The position numbers were made by a program, and so were the translations under genes. The notes under the pieces were generated by a model, which had not been told where the DNA came from, ran no database searches, and saw only the letters and a program-made list of their open reading frames with translations. From contig NZ_LSRN01000001.1 in the NCBI RefSeq assembly GCF_001885615.1, positions 222,520 through 286,519 on the forward strand: 64,000 nt of DNA, given 5' to 3'. The stretch is from Alkalibacterium sp. 20 (GTDB lineage Bacteria > Bacillota > Bacilli > Lactobacillales > Carnobacteriaceae_A). Positions 40,341 through 50,144 of the stretch are shown here, one piece after another (the stretch's first letter is position 1; each line of letters begins with the position of its first letter).

Positions 40341-40385
40341 AAAAGGACTAACTTGGGCATCATTACCCATACGCTAGTCCTTTTT
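40341..40385. terminator. Bidirectional terminator arsR / deacetylase
   Basis: AAAAGGACTA...GGG / CCC...TAGTCCTTTTT with a small bulge; A and T runs on both sides. Confidence 0.85.
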
Positions 40386-40393
40386 GATTTAGT

Positions 40394-41440
40394 TTAACGA
40401 ATAATGAGTCGTTGTCCAATACTAATGAGGCTAGGGTTCGAGATGTTATTGTCTGCAACAATACGCGCAACGGTTGTATTGTATCTGAGGGCGATGGCAT
40501 ACAACGTGTCACCGGCTTTAACGGTATAGGTTATCGTAGTTGAAGGAGGTGGAGGAGTAGTAGTCCCGCCACTACCAGGAAGTATCAACACTTGTCCGAC
40601 ACGGATAAGGCTCGTATTGGTTATGTTGTTGAGTTGTGCAAGTCTTGAAACCGTTGTGTTGTAACGTAGAGCAATGGAATATAAGGTGTCCCCAGCTTTA
40701 ACAGTATAGGTGTTTGTGCTTGAAGGCAGGTTAAGGAGCTGGTTGATCGTAACGAAGCGGTAACCTAAACTTTTCAATCGCGAAATCATGGTTGGGAGGG
40801 CTGCTGGTGTTCCTGAAGCCCCTGCGCCAGTGTGCATCAAGACGATCGCTCCAGGCGTTATTCTGTTCATCACACGGGCAACGATATCGCCGGATGAATT
40901 GCCTGTCCAGTCGATGGTATCGATGGTCCACATGATCGAATAAGGGTATCCGGCATCACCGACACGTTGGAGTACAGTCGAGTTGTAGGCACCATAAGGC
41001 GGTCTGAAAATAGGTTTAGTGGTTTTACCGGTTAGTTGTTTGATCGTATCTTCTGTTCGTTTTAGTTGACTTTGCGTTTCAGTTAGAGAGATTTGAGTGA
41101 AGTAAGGATGAGAGTAAGAATGGTTACCCAGTTGATGTCCTTGATTGGCGATATTACGGATAGATTGAGGATGGTTGTTTGCCCCTGATCCCGTTAGGAA
41201 GAAAGTGGCTTTCACGTTATGATTGGATAGAGTTTGAAGGATATTATTGATGTTAGTTCCATCAGAGCCGTCATCAAAAGTGAGTGCGACAACTTTTTCG
41301 GTCGTGTTACCTTTGGTGATGGTTTGAGCGGGAGCGGCTGCGACTGTTGAGAATGTAAGAATTGAAGAGAGAACAAGTAAAAAGGTTATCATAATTCCTA
41401 CACTTCTACTTATTAATTTTCTTCTATTTTTTGTGTTCAT
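40394..41440 (-). CDS. Secreted polysaccharide deacetylase with two LysM domains
   Basis: Probably removes acetyl groups from peptidoglycan N-acetylglucosamine outside the cell. 348 residues: signal peptide (about 1-36, ending TVAAAPA), NodB deacetylase domain with TFDDG, HSYSHP and RPPYG metal and catalytic motifs, and VLMHTG at the end. Two near-identical LysM repeats follow ([19 protein letters not shown] and [19 protein letters not shown]), joined by a Gly/Thr/Pro linker, to bind the wall. I chose the ATG at 41440 after AAAGGGGTGAG. Exact substrate is not shown by sequence. Confidence 0.9.
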   Translation of the reverse strand: MNTKNRRKLISRSVGIMITFLLVLSSILTFSTVAAAPAQTITKGNTTEKVVALTFDDGSDGTNINNILQTLSNHNVKATFFLTGSGANNHPQSIRNIANQGHQLGNHSYSHPYFTQISLTETQSQLKRTEDTIKQLTGKTTKPIFRPPYGAYNSTVLQRVGDAGYPYSIMWTIDTIDWTGNSSGDIVARVMNRITPGAIVLMHTGAGASGTPAALPTMISRLKSLGYRFVTINQLLNLPSSTNTYTVKAGDTLYSIALRYNTTVSRLAQLNNITNTSLIRVGQVLILPGSGGTTTPPPPSTTITYTVKAGDTLYAIALRYNTTVARIVADNNISNPSLISIGQRLIIR

Positions 41441-41556
41441 TTTTCTCACCCCTTTCATACAATAGAAGATCATATTGACTATGTATGCGTGAAAAAAGGA
41501 TTTAATTAACAAATATTGAATGAAATTACACTCTGATTGTTTATTAAATTATACCA

Positions 41557-41592
41557 TAAAAAAAGTTGAGGTCACTTTCTGACACTCAACTT
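41557..41592 (-). terminator. Terminator of the acetyltransferase gene
   Basis: AAGTTGAG / CTCAACTT stem overlapping the stop codon, followed on the minus strand by seven T. Confidence 0.8.
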
Positions 41593-42047
41593 CGATGGTT
41601 TTTTTGTTTTAATTGTTTGGTATAACAGACGACCCGATTCACTTCTTTGAAACCGATAGACTCATGAAAATCAGTACTTTTCTCGTTCACTAGTTCAACA
41701 TCACTAGCGAACTCAGTGGCATCCATAAATCGTGACCAATCTTCGCATACCTCAACGAGTTGTTTACCAATGCCTTGTTTTCTATACGCTTCTCTGACGT
41801 AAATACATTCCAAATAACCTACAGGAGTAGAAACGGTGCCTTCTACATAATCGTAGCGCAACTGAACATGTGCAAATCCGATGATTTCTTGAATCTCTTC
41901 GCATATGAATAACTCTGAGGTGCTATCTCGGTGAAAATGATTCATTTCCTTTTTTAAGGCGTTGATATTTTCTTCGGGCCACAGTAAATGAGCCAGCTGC
42001 GTGATTTTTTCAATATGAGTATCATTTGCTTTTTTTATCTTGTGCAT
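41586..42047 (-). CDS. GNAT acetyltransferase resembling aminoglycoside 6'-N-acetyltransferases
   Basis: 153 residues with the GNAT acetyl-CoA loop RKQGIGKQL. The segments VEGTVSTPVGYLECIYV, EFASDVELVNEKS and GFKEVNRVVCYTK follow the pattern of the chromosomal AAC(6')-I enzymes such as AAC(6')-Ii of Enterococcus faecium. That suggests a possible intrinsic aminoglycoside-modifying enzyme, but many such relatives have other substrates. Start at 42047, 7 bases after GGGAGG. Single gene. Confidence 0.75.
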   Translation of the reverse strand: MHKIKKANDTHIEKITQLAHLLWPEENINALKKEMNHFHRDSTSELFICEEIQEIIGFAHVQLRYDYVEGTVSTPVGYLECIYVREAYRKQGIGKQLVEVCEDWSRFMDATEFASDVELVNEKSTDFHESIGFKEVNRVVCYTKQLKQKNHRS

Positions 42048-42213
42048 CATCGTTCCTCCCAAGACCAGTTAAATACGTTTGTTATTTTATATTCTATCAT
42101 ATTAGGCGAAAGAACGCTTTCAATTCTTTCCAGATAGAAAAATATAGTATTATGACACCTTGATACTTGTAATAAATTGTTCACACAAAACTTATTATTA
42201 ATAAGTAAAAAAG

Positions 42214-42242
42214 TTGACAATTCAGGCCATTACTTATATCAT
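42214..42242 (+). promoter_or_regulatory. Promoter of mnmE leader or small RNA
   Basis: TTGACA (42214-42219), 17 bp, TATCAT (42237-42242). The next element is a terminator at 42302-42364, not a gene. Confidence 0.7.
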
Positions 42243-42249
42243 TTAACAT

Positions 42250-42364
42250 GTCGAAACAAATAGAATAATTCATTTACGTTTTTAAATAAGGTAAAGTAGT
42301 GAAAGTGCTTTCCGCTCAATGTAGTAGTCTATACTAAATTGGAGTGGACCAGGCACTTTTTTTT
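42250..42364 (+). ncRNA. Candidate terminated leader or small RNA upstream of mnmE
   Basis: From the predicted start near 42249 to a strong terminator (AAAGTGC...CCGCTC / GAGTGGA...GCACTTTTTTTT, 42302-42364) the transcript would be about 115 nt. It contains no credible reading frame. It may be an independent small RNA or an attenuator for mnmE, which starts 62 bp later. The class is not recognised. Confidence 0.5.
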
Positions 42365-42426
42365 GTGAATAAAATTAAAATTTATGCATGTTTTGCGAAA
42401 TAAGAAATAAATAGGAGGAACTATGA

Positions 42427-43815
42427 ATGGCTATAGAATTTGATACGATTGCTGCAATCTCTACGCCACCAGGTGAAGGTGGTATTGGGATCATTCGCAT
42501 CAGTGGTGATGAAGCGCTGGAAATTGCTGACCGTGTTTATCAGTCAGGTAGGAAACGATTGAATGACCAGAAAACCCATACGATTCATTACGGTCACATA
42601 GTGAATCCTAAAACAAACGAACAGATCGATGAAGTCATGGTGACTATCATGCGTGCACCGAAAACGTATACTAGAGAAGACGTCATAGAAATCAACACAC
42701 ACGGCGGGATCGTTTCTGTCAACAAGGTACTGCAAACGGTCCTGCATAACGGGGCCCGTTTAGCTGAACCGGGTGAATTTACCAAACGTGCTTTTTTGAA
42801 TGGACGGATCGATTTATCTCAAGCCGAAGCGGTCATGGATGTTATTCGCGCAAAAACAGATAAAGCGATGCATATGGCAGTGTCACAACTTGATGGAAAT
42901 TTAAGCCGTTTGATTAGCAGTTTGCGTCAGGAAATTTTGATGACACTGGTTCAAGTAGAAGTCAATATTGACTACCCAGAATACGATGACGTTGAAGAAG
43001 TGACTTCAAGACTCTTGGTTGAAAAAGCCAAAGAAGTCAAAGCTCAAGTTAAAGCCTTGCTTGAAACAGCGGGCCAAGGAAAAATACTTCGCGAAGGATT
43101 AGCTACGGCAATTATTGGTCGCCCGAACGTTGGGAAATCGAGTTTGTTAAATGTTTTACTCAAAGAAGAAAAAGCGATCGTTACTGAAGTGGCCGGGACG
43201 ACACGAGACACGATCGAAGAGTACGTGAGCGTCAAAGGCGTACCATTAAGACTGATCGATACGGCGGGGATTCGCGAGACAGAAGACATTGTAGAGCGCA
43301 TCGGTGTGGAACGCAGTCGTAAAGCTTTAACAGATGCCGAGCTGATCCTGCTTGTCTTTGATCAGAGCGAATCACTGACCCAAGAAGACAAGTTATTGTT
43401 AGAAGCCACTGAAGAGCATCATCGACTTATTATTTTAAACAAAATGGATTTAGAAAATCAGTTGGACTTAGACAAACTAAAAACATATGTTGAGCCAGGC
43501 AGTATCGTTCAAACGTCTGTTATTACACAAGCGGGATTGAATGAGCTGGAAACTAAAATTGCGGCACTGTTTTTTGCCGGCAACACAGGCGAAAAAGATG
43601 CGACATACGTGTCAAACGTCAGACATATTGCCTTACTCAATGAAACCATCGATGCATTTAACGATGTGATCGAAGGTATCGAGATAGACATGCCGGTCGA
43701 TTTAGTTCAGATTGATATGACCCGAGCATGGGAACTGCTTGGCGAAATCACAGGGGACAGTGTTCAAGATGAACTCATTACCCAGCTATTCAGCCAGTTC
43801 TGCCTCGGGAAATAA
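42427..43815 (+). CDS. mnmE: tRNA-modifying GTPase MnmE (TrmE)
   Basis: With MnmG, makes the 5-(carboxymethyl)aminomethyl modification of wobble uridine. 462 residues: folate-binding N-terminal domain (1-118), helical domain, inserted G domain with [19 protein letters not shown] and NKMD, and the C-terminal motif CLGK, whose Cys is conserved. GGAGG lies 8-9 bases before the ATG. mnmG follows after 120 bp. Confidence 0.97.
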   Translation: MAIEFDTIAAISTPPGEGGIGIIRISGDEALEIADRVYQSGRKRLNDQKTHTIHYGHIVNPKTNEQIDEVMVTIMRAPKTYTREDVIEINTHGGIVSVNKVLQTVLHNGARLAEPGEFTKRAFLNGRIDLSQAEAVMDVIRAKTDKAMHMAVSQLDGNLSRLISSLRQEILMTLVQVEVNIDYPEYDDVEEVTSRLLVEKAKEVKAQVKALLETAGQGKILREGLATAIIGRPNVGKSSLLNVLLKEEKAIVTEVAGTTRDTIEEYVSVKGVPLRLIDTAGIRETEDIVERIGVERSRKALTDAELILLVFDQSESLTQEDKLLLEATEEHHRLIILNKMDLENQLDLDKLKTYVEPGSIVQTSVITQAGLNELETKIAALFFAGNTGEKDATYVSNVRHIALLNETIDAFNDVIEGIEIDMPVDLVQIDMTRAWELLGEITGDSVQDELITQLFSQFCLGK

Positions 43816-43868
43816 GAAAAGCGGAGTCAGGCTTGTTCCGCTAGACAATAAGAAAAGCAGAACAAGCC
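43811..43868 (+). repeat. Direct repeat with two competing hairpins, mnmE-mnmG gap
   Basis: AATAAGAAAAGC(G/A)GA occurs at 43811-43825 and 43847-43861. GCGGA pairs with TCCGC (43821-43841), while GGCTTGTTC (43830-43838) pairs perfectly with GAACAAGCC (43860-43868). The two stems share bases and exclude each other. Confidence 0.6.
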
Positions 43869-43935
43869 CGATATTGAACTATAAAACTTAAAACAAAACT
43901 AAAAAAACGAATTATAATTAGAAAGGAAAGAATCT

Positions 43936-45831
43936 ATGCAAACTTATGAAGCAGGTTATTATGATGTGATTGTTGTAGGAGCTGGTCATGCCGGTTCGGA
44001 AGCAGCTCTGGCTTCAGCCCGAATGGGTGCCGAAACCTTATTAATGACGATCAACTTAGACATGATCGCCCATATGCCGTGTAATCCATCACTTGGTGGA
44101 CCCGCCAAAGGTATCGTGGTCAGAGAAATCGATGCTTTAGGCGGCGAAATGGGCCGAAACATCGATAAAACATATATTCAAATGCGTATGTTGAACACAG
44201 CTAAAGGACCCGCTGTACGCGCATTGCGTGCCCAAGCGGATAAACATATGTACTCGATCGAAATGAAAAAAACGATTGAACGGACGAAACATTTAGACTT
44301 GAAACAAGGCATCGTGGATGAACTCATCGTTGAAGACAATCAAATTCAAGGAATAGTCACCAATGCGGGAGCTATTTACAGAGCAAAAGCGGTCATCTTA
44401 ACTGCCGGCACGTCTTCACGTGGACAAATCATCATTGGAGAACTAAAATACTCTTCGGGTCCTAACAACACTCAACCCAGTATTAAACTGTCAGAAAGTT
44501 TATTGAAACATGGTTTCGAACTCGACCGTTTCAAAACGGGAACACCTCCTCGCGTGCACAAAGAATCGATCGATTACTCTGTGACCGAAGAACAACCAGG
44601 TGATAAAGAGCCGCATCATTTCAGTTTTGAAACGTCAGATGATGATTATCTCGATGAACAAATCTCATGCTGGTTAACCTACACAAGTAACATTTCTCAT
44701 GATATTATTCGTGAAAACCTGCACCGGGCCCCAATGTTTACAGGAATCGTTGAAGGAGTCGGGGCACGCTATTGCCCGTCTATCGAAGACAAAGTCGTCC
44801 GCTTCAGTGACAAACCGAGACACCAATTGTTCCTGGAACCGGAAGGTGCAAACACCGACGAAGTTTACGTGCAAGGGTTATCGTCTTCTTTACCGGAAGA
44901 TGTCCAACTAAATGTTTTACGTTCCATTGAAGGCTTGGAAAATGCTCAAATGATGAGAACGGGTTACGCCATCGAATATGATGTAGTTAAACCGTATCAA
45001 TTACGTCCATCGCTGGAAACCAAGCTCGTCAGTGGTTTGTTTACAGCCGGACAAATGAACGGCACATCCGGTTATGAAGAAGCCGGGGGTCAGGGGCTTA
45101 TGGCCGGAATCAATGCAGCGAGTTTAGTAAAAGGCCAAGAACCGCTTGTCTTGAAACGTAACGAAGCCTATATCGGCGTCATGATCGATGACTTAGTGAC
45201 GAAAGGAACGAATGAACCGTATCGTTTATTAACGTCACGTGCGGAGTATCGTCTACTTTTACGTCACGATAATGCCGATTTCCGTGTAACAGAAAAAGGG
45301 TATGATCTTGGCCTGATTTCTCAAGAGCGTTTTGAATTGTTCTTGACCAAGAAAGACCTCGTTGAAAAAGAACTGGAACGACTAAAAACGATTCGTTTGA
45401 AACCAAGTGATGTCAAAGAATATTTGGATTCAAAAGGTGAGCCGCAACTTAGAGATGGGACCCTTGTATATGATTTCCTGAGACGACCATATGTAAAATA
45501 TGAAGATATCATTCCTTTTGCACCTTTGGAAAAAGCATTACCCAAAGATGTGAAAGAACAGGTAGAAATTCATATTCAATACGAAGGGTACATCGATAAA
45601 GCAATCCGTAAAGCTGATAAAATCAAGCGAATGGAAAACAAACGCATCCCTGAGGGTATCGATTATTCTGTGATCAACGGCATTGCGACCGAAGCCAGAG
45701 AAAAAATGGCTAAAATCCAACCTGAAACGATTGCTCAGGCAAGTCGTATCAGTGGCGTTAATCCGTCAGATATCTCGATCTTGATGATTTACGTTGAACA
45801 AGGCGATATTCAAAAAGTGAGCAAAACTTAA
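43936..45831 (+). CDS. mnmG: tRNA uridine 5-carboxymethylaminomethyl modification enzyme MnmG (GidA)
   Basis: FAD- and NADH-dependent partner of MnmE. 631 residues: FAD-binding [17 protein letters not shown], the family signature [20 protein letters not shown] shown in part, the [11 protein letters not shown] segment, [20 protein letters not shown] shown in part, and a C-terminal helical MnmE-binding domain. Start preceded by GAAAGGA. In most Firmicutes rsmG, noc, parA and parB follow; here they do not. Confidence 0.97.
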   Translation: MQTYEAGYYDVIVVGAGHAGSEAALASARMGAETLLMTINLDMIAHMPCNPSLGGPAKGIVVREIDALGGEMGRNIDKTYIQMRMLNTAKGPAVRALRAQADKHMYSIEMKKTIERTKHLDLKQGIVDELIVEDNQIQGIVTNAGAIYRAKAVILTAGTSSRGQIIIGELKYSSGPNNTQPSIKLSESLLKHGFELDRFKTGTPPRVHKESIDYSVTEEQPGDKEPHHFSFETSDDDYLDEQISCWLTYTSNISHDIIRENLHRAPMFTGIVEGVGARYCPSIEDKVVRFSDKPRHQLFLEPEGANTDEVYVQGLSSSLPEDVQLNVLRSIEGLENAQMMRTGYAIEYDVVKPYQLRPSLETKLVSGLFTAGQMNGTSGYEEAGGQGLMAGINAASLVKGQEPLVLKRNEAYIGVMIDDLVTKGTNEPYRLLTSRAEYRLLLRHDNADFRVTEKGYDLGLISQERFELFLTKKDLVEKELERLKTIRLKPSDVKEYLDSKGEPQLRDGTLVYDFLRRPYVKYEDIIPFAPLEKALPKDVKEQVEIHIQYEGYIDKAIRKADKIKRMENKRIPEGIDYSVINGIATEAREKMAKIQPETIAQASRISGVNPSDISILMIYVEQGDIQKVSKT

Positions 45832-45842
45832 ATATGATTAGG

Positions 45843-45868
45843 AAAAGGCTGGATATCCAGCCTTTTTT
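45843..45868 (+). terminator. Intrinsic terminator of mnmG
   Basis: AAAAGGCTGGATATCCAGCCTTTT, a perfect hairpin with a T run. Confidence 0.92.
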
Positions 45869-45957
45869 TATACCTTTGAAGTAAAACCTTGAATAAATTG
45901 GAAAATGGTCGAAAAAGACGATTGGGCTCGTTTTTTTAAAATTACTAACTGCTATTT

Positions 45958-46274
45958 TTTCAGGTTTTTGGACAGGTTCGGTAAGTTAGATTTCTTTTTA
46001 CCTATCTAACTACCGAATAGTGGTAGGTTCGGTAAGTAGCGCAACTCTTTTCTCCTCAATGTGTCGAAGTACCAACAGGTTCGGTTATTAGAAATATCAA
46101 AAGCCTCCCCAATTACCGAATGGAGGCTTGTTCGGTAATTAGGAGAGTAAGTATTTTTTCAAAGTGTCGAAGTTGGACCAAGTTCGGTCATTAGTCTATC
46201 AGGTGAAGCGGTAACTTACCGAATATGCCCTTATTCGGTAAGTTGGAGCCACGCATAAAAAGCTACTTACCGAA
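45958..46274. repeat. Array of TTCGGTAA inverted repeats, period about 103 bp
   Basis: Ten copies of a TTCGGT-(A/T/C)A-(G/T)T core lie in 300 bp. Plus-strand copies start at 45977, 46028, 46080, 46131, 46183 and 46234. Minus-strand copies start at 46006, 46111, 46213 and 46263. Head-to-head pairs form hairpins, for example AACTTACCGAA-10 nt-TTCGGTAAGTT at 46213-46244. GTGTCGAAGT recurs at 46061 and 46164, always 33 bp after one core and 9 bp before the next. About three units of 103 bp result. Nothing in the gap is coding. I do not recognise the element. Confidence 0.8.
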
Positions 46275-46295
46275 CTTGCCGGCAAACCGATTTTC

Positions 46296-46337
46296 ACAAA
46301 GGAGCACGCTCATCTTGCGCCGAGTGTGCTCCTTTGT
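46296..46337. repeat. Perfect hairpin before mscS
   Basis: ACAAAGGAGCAC (46296-46307) pairs exactly with GTGCTCCTTTGT (46326-46337), with an inner CTC/GAG. There is no T run, so it is not a standard terminator. Confidence 0.7.
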
Positions 46338-46547
46338 ACTCTACAATGATGAAACTGATAACCGTCAGTTTCGTCTTCTAAGTCACGAATCAGCATGACT
46401 GAAAAAGTAACGCGTTTGCGCAATCCTGATCTGCGCTTTGTTTCACAGTAGCTCAAGTCACTTTTAGATGAAGTGATTAGATTGGTCGTTAATTTCTTTA
46501 TATTTTGGTAAACTAGAGATAAATCTATGCTTAGTGAGGAAGATACT

Positions 46548-47621
46548 ATGGAGCAGCTAAATAATTTTTTCGATTTTTTGCGAAACAATGAAATCAGTTT
46601 CTGGCTGGGTGCAATCGTTGGCTTTATTCTTATATTTGTTATTCGCGCCAGCTTACATTCAGTTCTTAAAAAAGTTATCAATCAAATAAAAACACGTTTA
46701 TTTCTTGAGACGATCGTGAACTGGTTCACTGTATTCGTTCTAGTCATTTATTTTTTCACCTATTTTTCTGAAACATCATTCATTTACCAGACGTTATTTG
46801 TATTTGGGAACACCGATATCACCATTTTTCTTATTATAGCCGTCCTATTTGCGATTATTTTGGCTGTTAAATTTTCAAAAGCCATTCGTGAATACATACT
46901 GCCTACTGTTTATGATAAGTACGGATTGGATCGAGGCTTGCGCGCCTCGATGAATACCTTCTCCCATTATCTGATTATAACGATGGCTGTTCTGATCTCT
47001 CTTTCATCTATCGGCTTTAACCTGACCAGTTTGACGGTCTTTGCCAGTGTTCTGGGTGTTGGGATCGGGTTCGGTTTACAAAATGTCATGTCTAATTTCA
47101 TATCGGGTATAATTATTTTGTTTGAACGTCCGATCAGAGTAGGAGACCGCGTCATTATCGATGATACGATCGCTGATGTTGAGGAAATAAAAATACGCGC
47201 GACAGTTGTACGCACGCGTGTGAATGAACGCATGATCATTCCTAATTCCTATTTTTTAGAAGAAAAATTTGTTAACCGTTCTTATACGGACACACGGTTG
47301 CGTATACCGGTTGAAGTAGGGGTTTCATATGGCAGCGATGTTGAGTTAGTTCAACGCTTATTGCATGAAGCGGTGTACGAATTGAGAGAAGAATCGTGGC
47401 CCAACATACTTGAAAGTCCTACACCGCGTGTTTTTTTTGAAGGGTTTGGAGAATCTGCTTTGAAATTCACGGTCTGGTTCTGGATCGACTCTCAAAGCGA
47501 CGAGAGAGAATTTATCATCCCGAGCGATTTGAGGTTTAAACTGTTCAAAAAATTTGCTGAGAATAATATTGAAATACCCTTTCCACAACGTGATATTCAT
47601 GTTATTTCAAATAAAAAATAA
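46548..47621 (+). CDS. mscS: MscS-family mechanosensitive channel
   Basis: Small-conductance channel that releases solutes on hypo-osmotic shock. 357 residues with four or five N-terminal membrane segments. The pore-lining region reads ASVLGVGIGFGLQNVMSN, then the MscS beta domain FERPIRVGDRVIID and VRTRVNERMIIPNSYF. I chose the ATG at 46548, 7 bases after GAGGA; the ATG at 46527 has no site. It is longer at the N-terminus than E. coli MscS (286), so it belongs to the larger-family members. Confidence 0.88.
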   Translation: MEQLNNFFDFLRNNEISFWLGAIVGFILIFVIRASLHSVLKKVINQIKTRLFLETIVNWFTVFVLVIYFFTYFSETSFIYQTLFVFGNTDITIFLIIAVLFAIILAVKFSKAIREYILPTVYDKYGLDRGLRASMNTFSHYLIITMAVLISLSSIGFNLTSLTVFASVLGVGIGFGLQNVMSNFISGIIILFERPIRVGDRVIIDDTIADVEEIKIRATVVRTRVNERMIIPNSYFLEEKFVNRSYTDTRLRIPVEVGVSYGSDVELVQRLLHEAVYELREESWPNILESPTPRVFFEGFGESALKFTVWFWIDSQSDEREFIIPSDLRFKLFKKFAENNIEIPFPQRDIHVISNKK

Positions 47622-47626
47622 TTGAA

Positions 47627-47675
47627 TAAAAAATAGTACCGGCGAGTAGATCCTACTCGCCGGTACTATTTTTTT
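47627..47675. terminator. Bidirectional terminator mscS / phoU
   Basis: AAAAAATAGTACCGGCGAGTAG with a perfect complement around a 3 nt loop and flanking A/T runs. Confidence 0.95.
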
Positions 47676-47722
47676 TGAAACAATCTCATCTGCTCTGAGA
47701 GAGTAAGTGATGTCAAAACAAG

Positions 47723-48418
47723 TTAATAGATGTTGTTATCAAGTGTATTATGGGTATTTAATTCAGTGATTTTACCTGTTTCAAGATAAACGATCCATTC
47801 ACACAAGTTCGTAACATAATCGCCGATGCGTTCGATGTTTCCAGCCACTAAAATGTAATTCGTGGCACCAAGGACTATTTCAGGATCTAGTTTCATCTCA
47901 TTTATCGTTCTTATGTGTAATTCGAAAGCGATCTGATCGATTTCATCATCTTTTAAGGCTATCCTTTTAGCTTCTTCTACATCCATGTAGATGAATGCTT
48001 TTAAAGCCCGTTCAACCATTTTCTTGACCTTTTCAGCCATTATAGCTAACTCGTTTTCAATATCCAGATTCCTCTTATTGCCTTTGACACGAATCGTTGC
48101 CTTCGCGATATTAACGGCATGATCTCCCATACGCTCTAAATCGGCACAAGCTTTCATAATAGTAATGATTCGACGCAGATTGCTTGTTACAGGCTGTTGT
48201 AAGGCGATGAGCTCGATAGACTTCGTCTCGATTTTTACTTGTTGTTCATTGATAAGGGGGTCATTCTCTACGATTTTTTCAGCGATACCTTTATCGTGGG
48301 CCGTAAACCCTTTAACGGATAGATAGATTGATTCAGATACCATTAATCCCATTTGGTAAAATTGTGAATGCAGATTACTTAACTCTTCTTCGAATGCTCT
48401 TCTCATTAAATTAGTCAC
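47723..48418 (-). CDS. phoU: Phosphate transport regulator PhoU
   Basis: Negative regulator linking PstSCAB to the PhoR kinase. 231 residues forming two three-helix repeats, each with the metal-binding pattern E/DxxxD: DLERMGDHAVNI (about 92) and IERIGDYVTNLCEW (about 195). Last gene of the pst operon, 58 bp after pstB. Highly helical, no membrane segment. Confidence 0.95.
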   Translation of the reverse strand: MTNLMRRAFEEELSNLHSQFYQMGLMVSESIYLSVKGFTAHDKGIAEKIVENDPLINEQQVKIETKSIELIALQQPVTSNLRRIITIMKACADLERMGDHAVNIAKATIRVKGNKRNLDIENELAIMAEKVKKMVERALKAFIYMDVEEAKRIALKDDEIDQIAFELHIRTINEMKLDPEIVLGATNYILVAGNIERIGDYVTNLCEWIVYLETGKITELNTHNTLDNNIY

Positions 48419-48476
48419 CTCTTAATTTTATTTTTCGATATGTGAATTTCATTTTATTATAGATGGAACAGATGGT

Positions 48477-49250
48477 TTATCCAAACTTACCTGAAATGTA
48501 ATCATCTGTTCGTTTGTCATCCGGTTTACTGTACATTTTTTCTGTTGGACCAAACTCAATAATTTCTCCATTTAAAAAGAAGGCTGTTTTATCTGATATT
48601 CGAGCAGCTTGCTGCATGTTATGTGTGACGATGATGATGCTATAATCTTTCTTAAGTTCATGAATCAAGTCTTCTATTTTAGCAGTTGATAACGGATCGA
48701 GTGCTGATGTCGGTTCATCCATCAATATGACTTCCGGTTCTACAGCTAAAGCTCGTGCGATACATAGACGTTGCTGTTGACCCCCAGAAAGCCCAAAAGC
48801 ATTCTCACTTAATCTGTCTTTTACTTCTTCCCATAAAGCGGCACCTTTTAAACCTCTTTCAACCACTTCATCTAAGGTTTTCTTATCTTTGATCCCGTGG
48901 ATACGGGGTCCGTAAGCAACATTATCATAGATTGATTTAGGGAAAGGATTCGGTTTTTGAAAAACCATACCAACCTCTGTACGTAAAGCTTCCACTTTAG
49001 CGTTGGATTTAAAAATATCTTCATTATTATAGTGAATGGAGCCTTTCATCTTTACAGTAGGAACGAGCTCTACCATGCGGTTCAGTGTTTTAATGAATGT
49101 TGATTTGCCACAACCAGAGGGTCCAATTATTGCGACCACTTGTTTTTCGGGTATTTCTATTGAGATATCTTTTAATGCCTGCGTATTCCCGTACCACAAG
49201 TTGAAATTTTTAACGGAATAGACAGACTGAACAGTTTCTTCTTTATTCAT
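48477..49250 (-). CDS. pstB: Phosphate ABC transporter ATP-binding protein PstB
   Basis: ATPase of the high-affinity phosphate importer. 257 residues with Walker [18 protein letters not shown], signature [16 protein letters not shown], Walker [13 protein letters not shown] and the switch His in [12 protein letters not shown]. Lies 15 bp after pstA. Only one pstB is present; many Lactobacillales carry two. Confidence 0.97.
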   Translation of the reverse strand: MNKEETVQSVYSVKNFNLWYGNTQALKDISIEIPEKQVVAIIGPSGCGKSTFIKTLNRMVELVPTVKMKGSIHYNNEDIFKSNAKVEALRTEVGMVFQKPNPFPKSIYDNVAYGPRIHGIKDKKTLDEVVERGLKGAALWEEVKDRLSENAFGLSGGQQQRLCIARALAVEPEVILMDEPTSALDPLSTAKIEDLIHELKKDYSIIIVTHNMQQAARISDKTAFFLNGEIIEFGPTEKMYSKPDDKRTDDYISGKFG

Positions 49251-49265
49251 GATTTTCCTCCTACA

Positions 49266-50144
49266 TTAATAACGTTTCGAGTATTTATTACGAATGACAA
49301 TAGCCAGTGAATTCATCAAAATTAAAATGATGAGTAAGACAATACTTCCAGCTGCGGCTACTGCCTGGAATTCTGCTTGGGGTCTGCTTGCCCAGCTGAA
49401 AATTTGAATAGGTAGAATAGTAAAGCTATCCAGGATGGAAGTTGGCGTATACGCAATGAAGGTCATCGCACCGATCATCAATAGGGAGGCTGTTTCTCCG
49501 ACACCTCGGGATAATGAAAGAATCGCTCCCGTCAATATTCCGGGTGTGGCTGCTGGAAGGACAACGGTCCGAATGATTTGCCATTTGGTTGCGCCCATAG
49601 CATATGCTGCTTCATATTGTTCTTGCGGAATAGACCGTATGGCTTCTTTTGAAGCGACTACGATGACGGGTAAAATAAGAAGCGACATGGTCAAACCACC
49701 GGCTAAAATACTTCTGCCCATTCCGAGTAATCGAACAAAGACTGTGAGACCAAGTAAACCAAACACAACAGAAGGAACGCCAGCTAAGTTGGCTAAATTC
49801 AGTTCGATAAAACGGGTAAATTTATTTTTTGGTGCATATTCTTCTAGATAGATGGACGTCCCAACACCTAGTATGAGTGAAACAGGTATCGTTATGGACA
49901 TGACCCAGATAGTTCCAAGGAGTGCAGCTTTGATTCCTGCATCTTCAGGTCTTCTTGAGGCATAATTAGTCAAAAAATCTATATTCAAGTAGCCGATTCC
50001 TTGTGAAAAAATTCTAATAATCAGGGTAGCCAGTACGACCATTCCAAATAGGGTGGCCAAGAAGAAAATCCCTTGAGCCAGTTTGTTTTTTGTAATTCTT
50101 CTTGATATTTGCTTTTCATCAGGTACAACAACTTTGTTTTTCAT
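49266..50144 (-). CDS. pstA: Phosphate ABC transporter permease PstA
   Basis: Membrane channel subunit. 292 residues with six hydrophobic segments and the ABC coupling loop EAAYAMGATKWQIIRTVVLPAA shown in part: EAAYAMGATKWQ. Starts at the last base of pstC in a TAATG overlap, indicating translational coupling. Confidence 0.96.
   Translation of the reverse strand: MKNKVVVPDEKQISRRITKNKLAQGIFFLATLFGMVVLATLIIRIFSQGIGYLNIDFLTNYASRRPEDAGIKAALLGTIWVMSITIPVSLILGVGTSIYLEEYAPKNKFTRFIELNLANLAGVPSVVFGLLGLTVFVRLLGMGRSILAGGLTMSLLILPVIVVASKEAIRSIPQEQYEAAYAMGATKWQIIRTVVLPAATPGILTGAILSLSRGVGETASLLMIGAMTFIAYTPTSILDSFTILPIQIFSWASRPQAEFQAVAAAGSIVLLIILILMNSLAIVIRNKYSKRY

Noticed and set aside
46310..46681. 123-codon minus-strand frame
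   Set aside because: Overlaps the mscS start and the upstream hairpin, Lys/Ser-rich, no ribosome site; a shadow of the plus strand.
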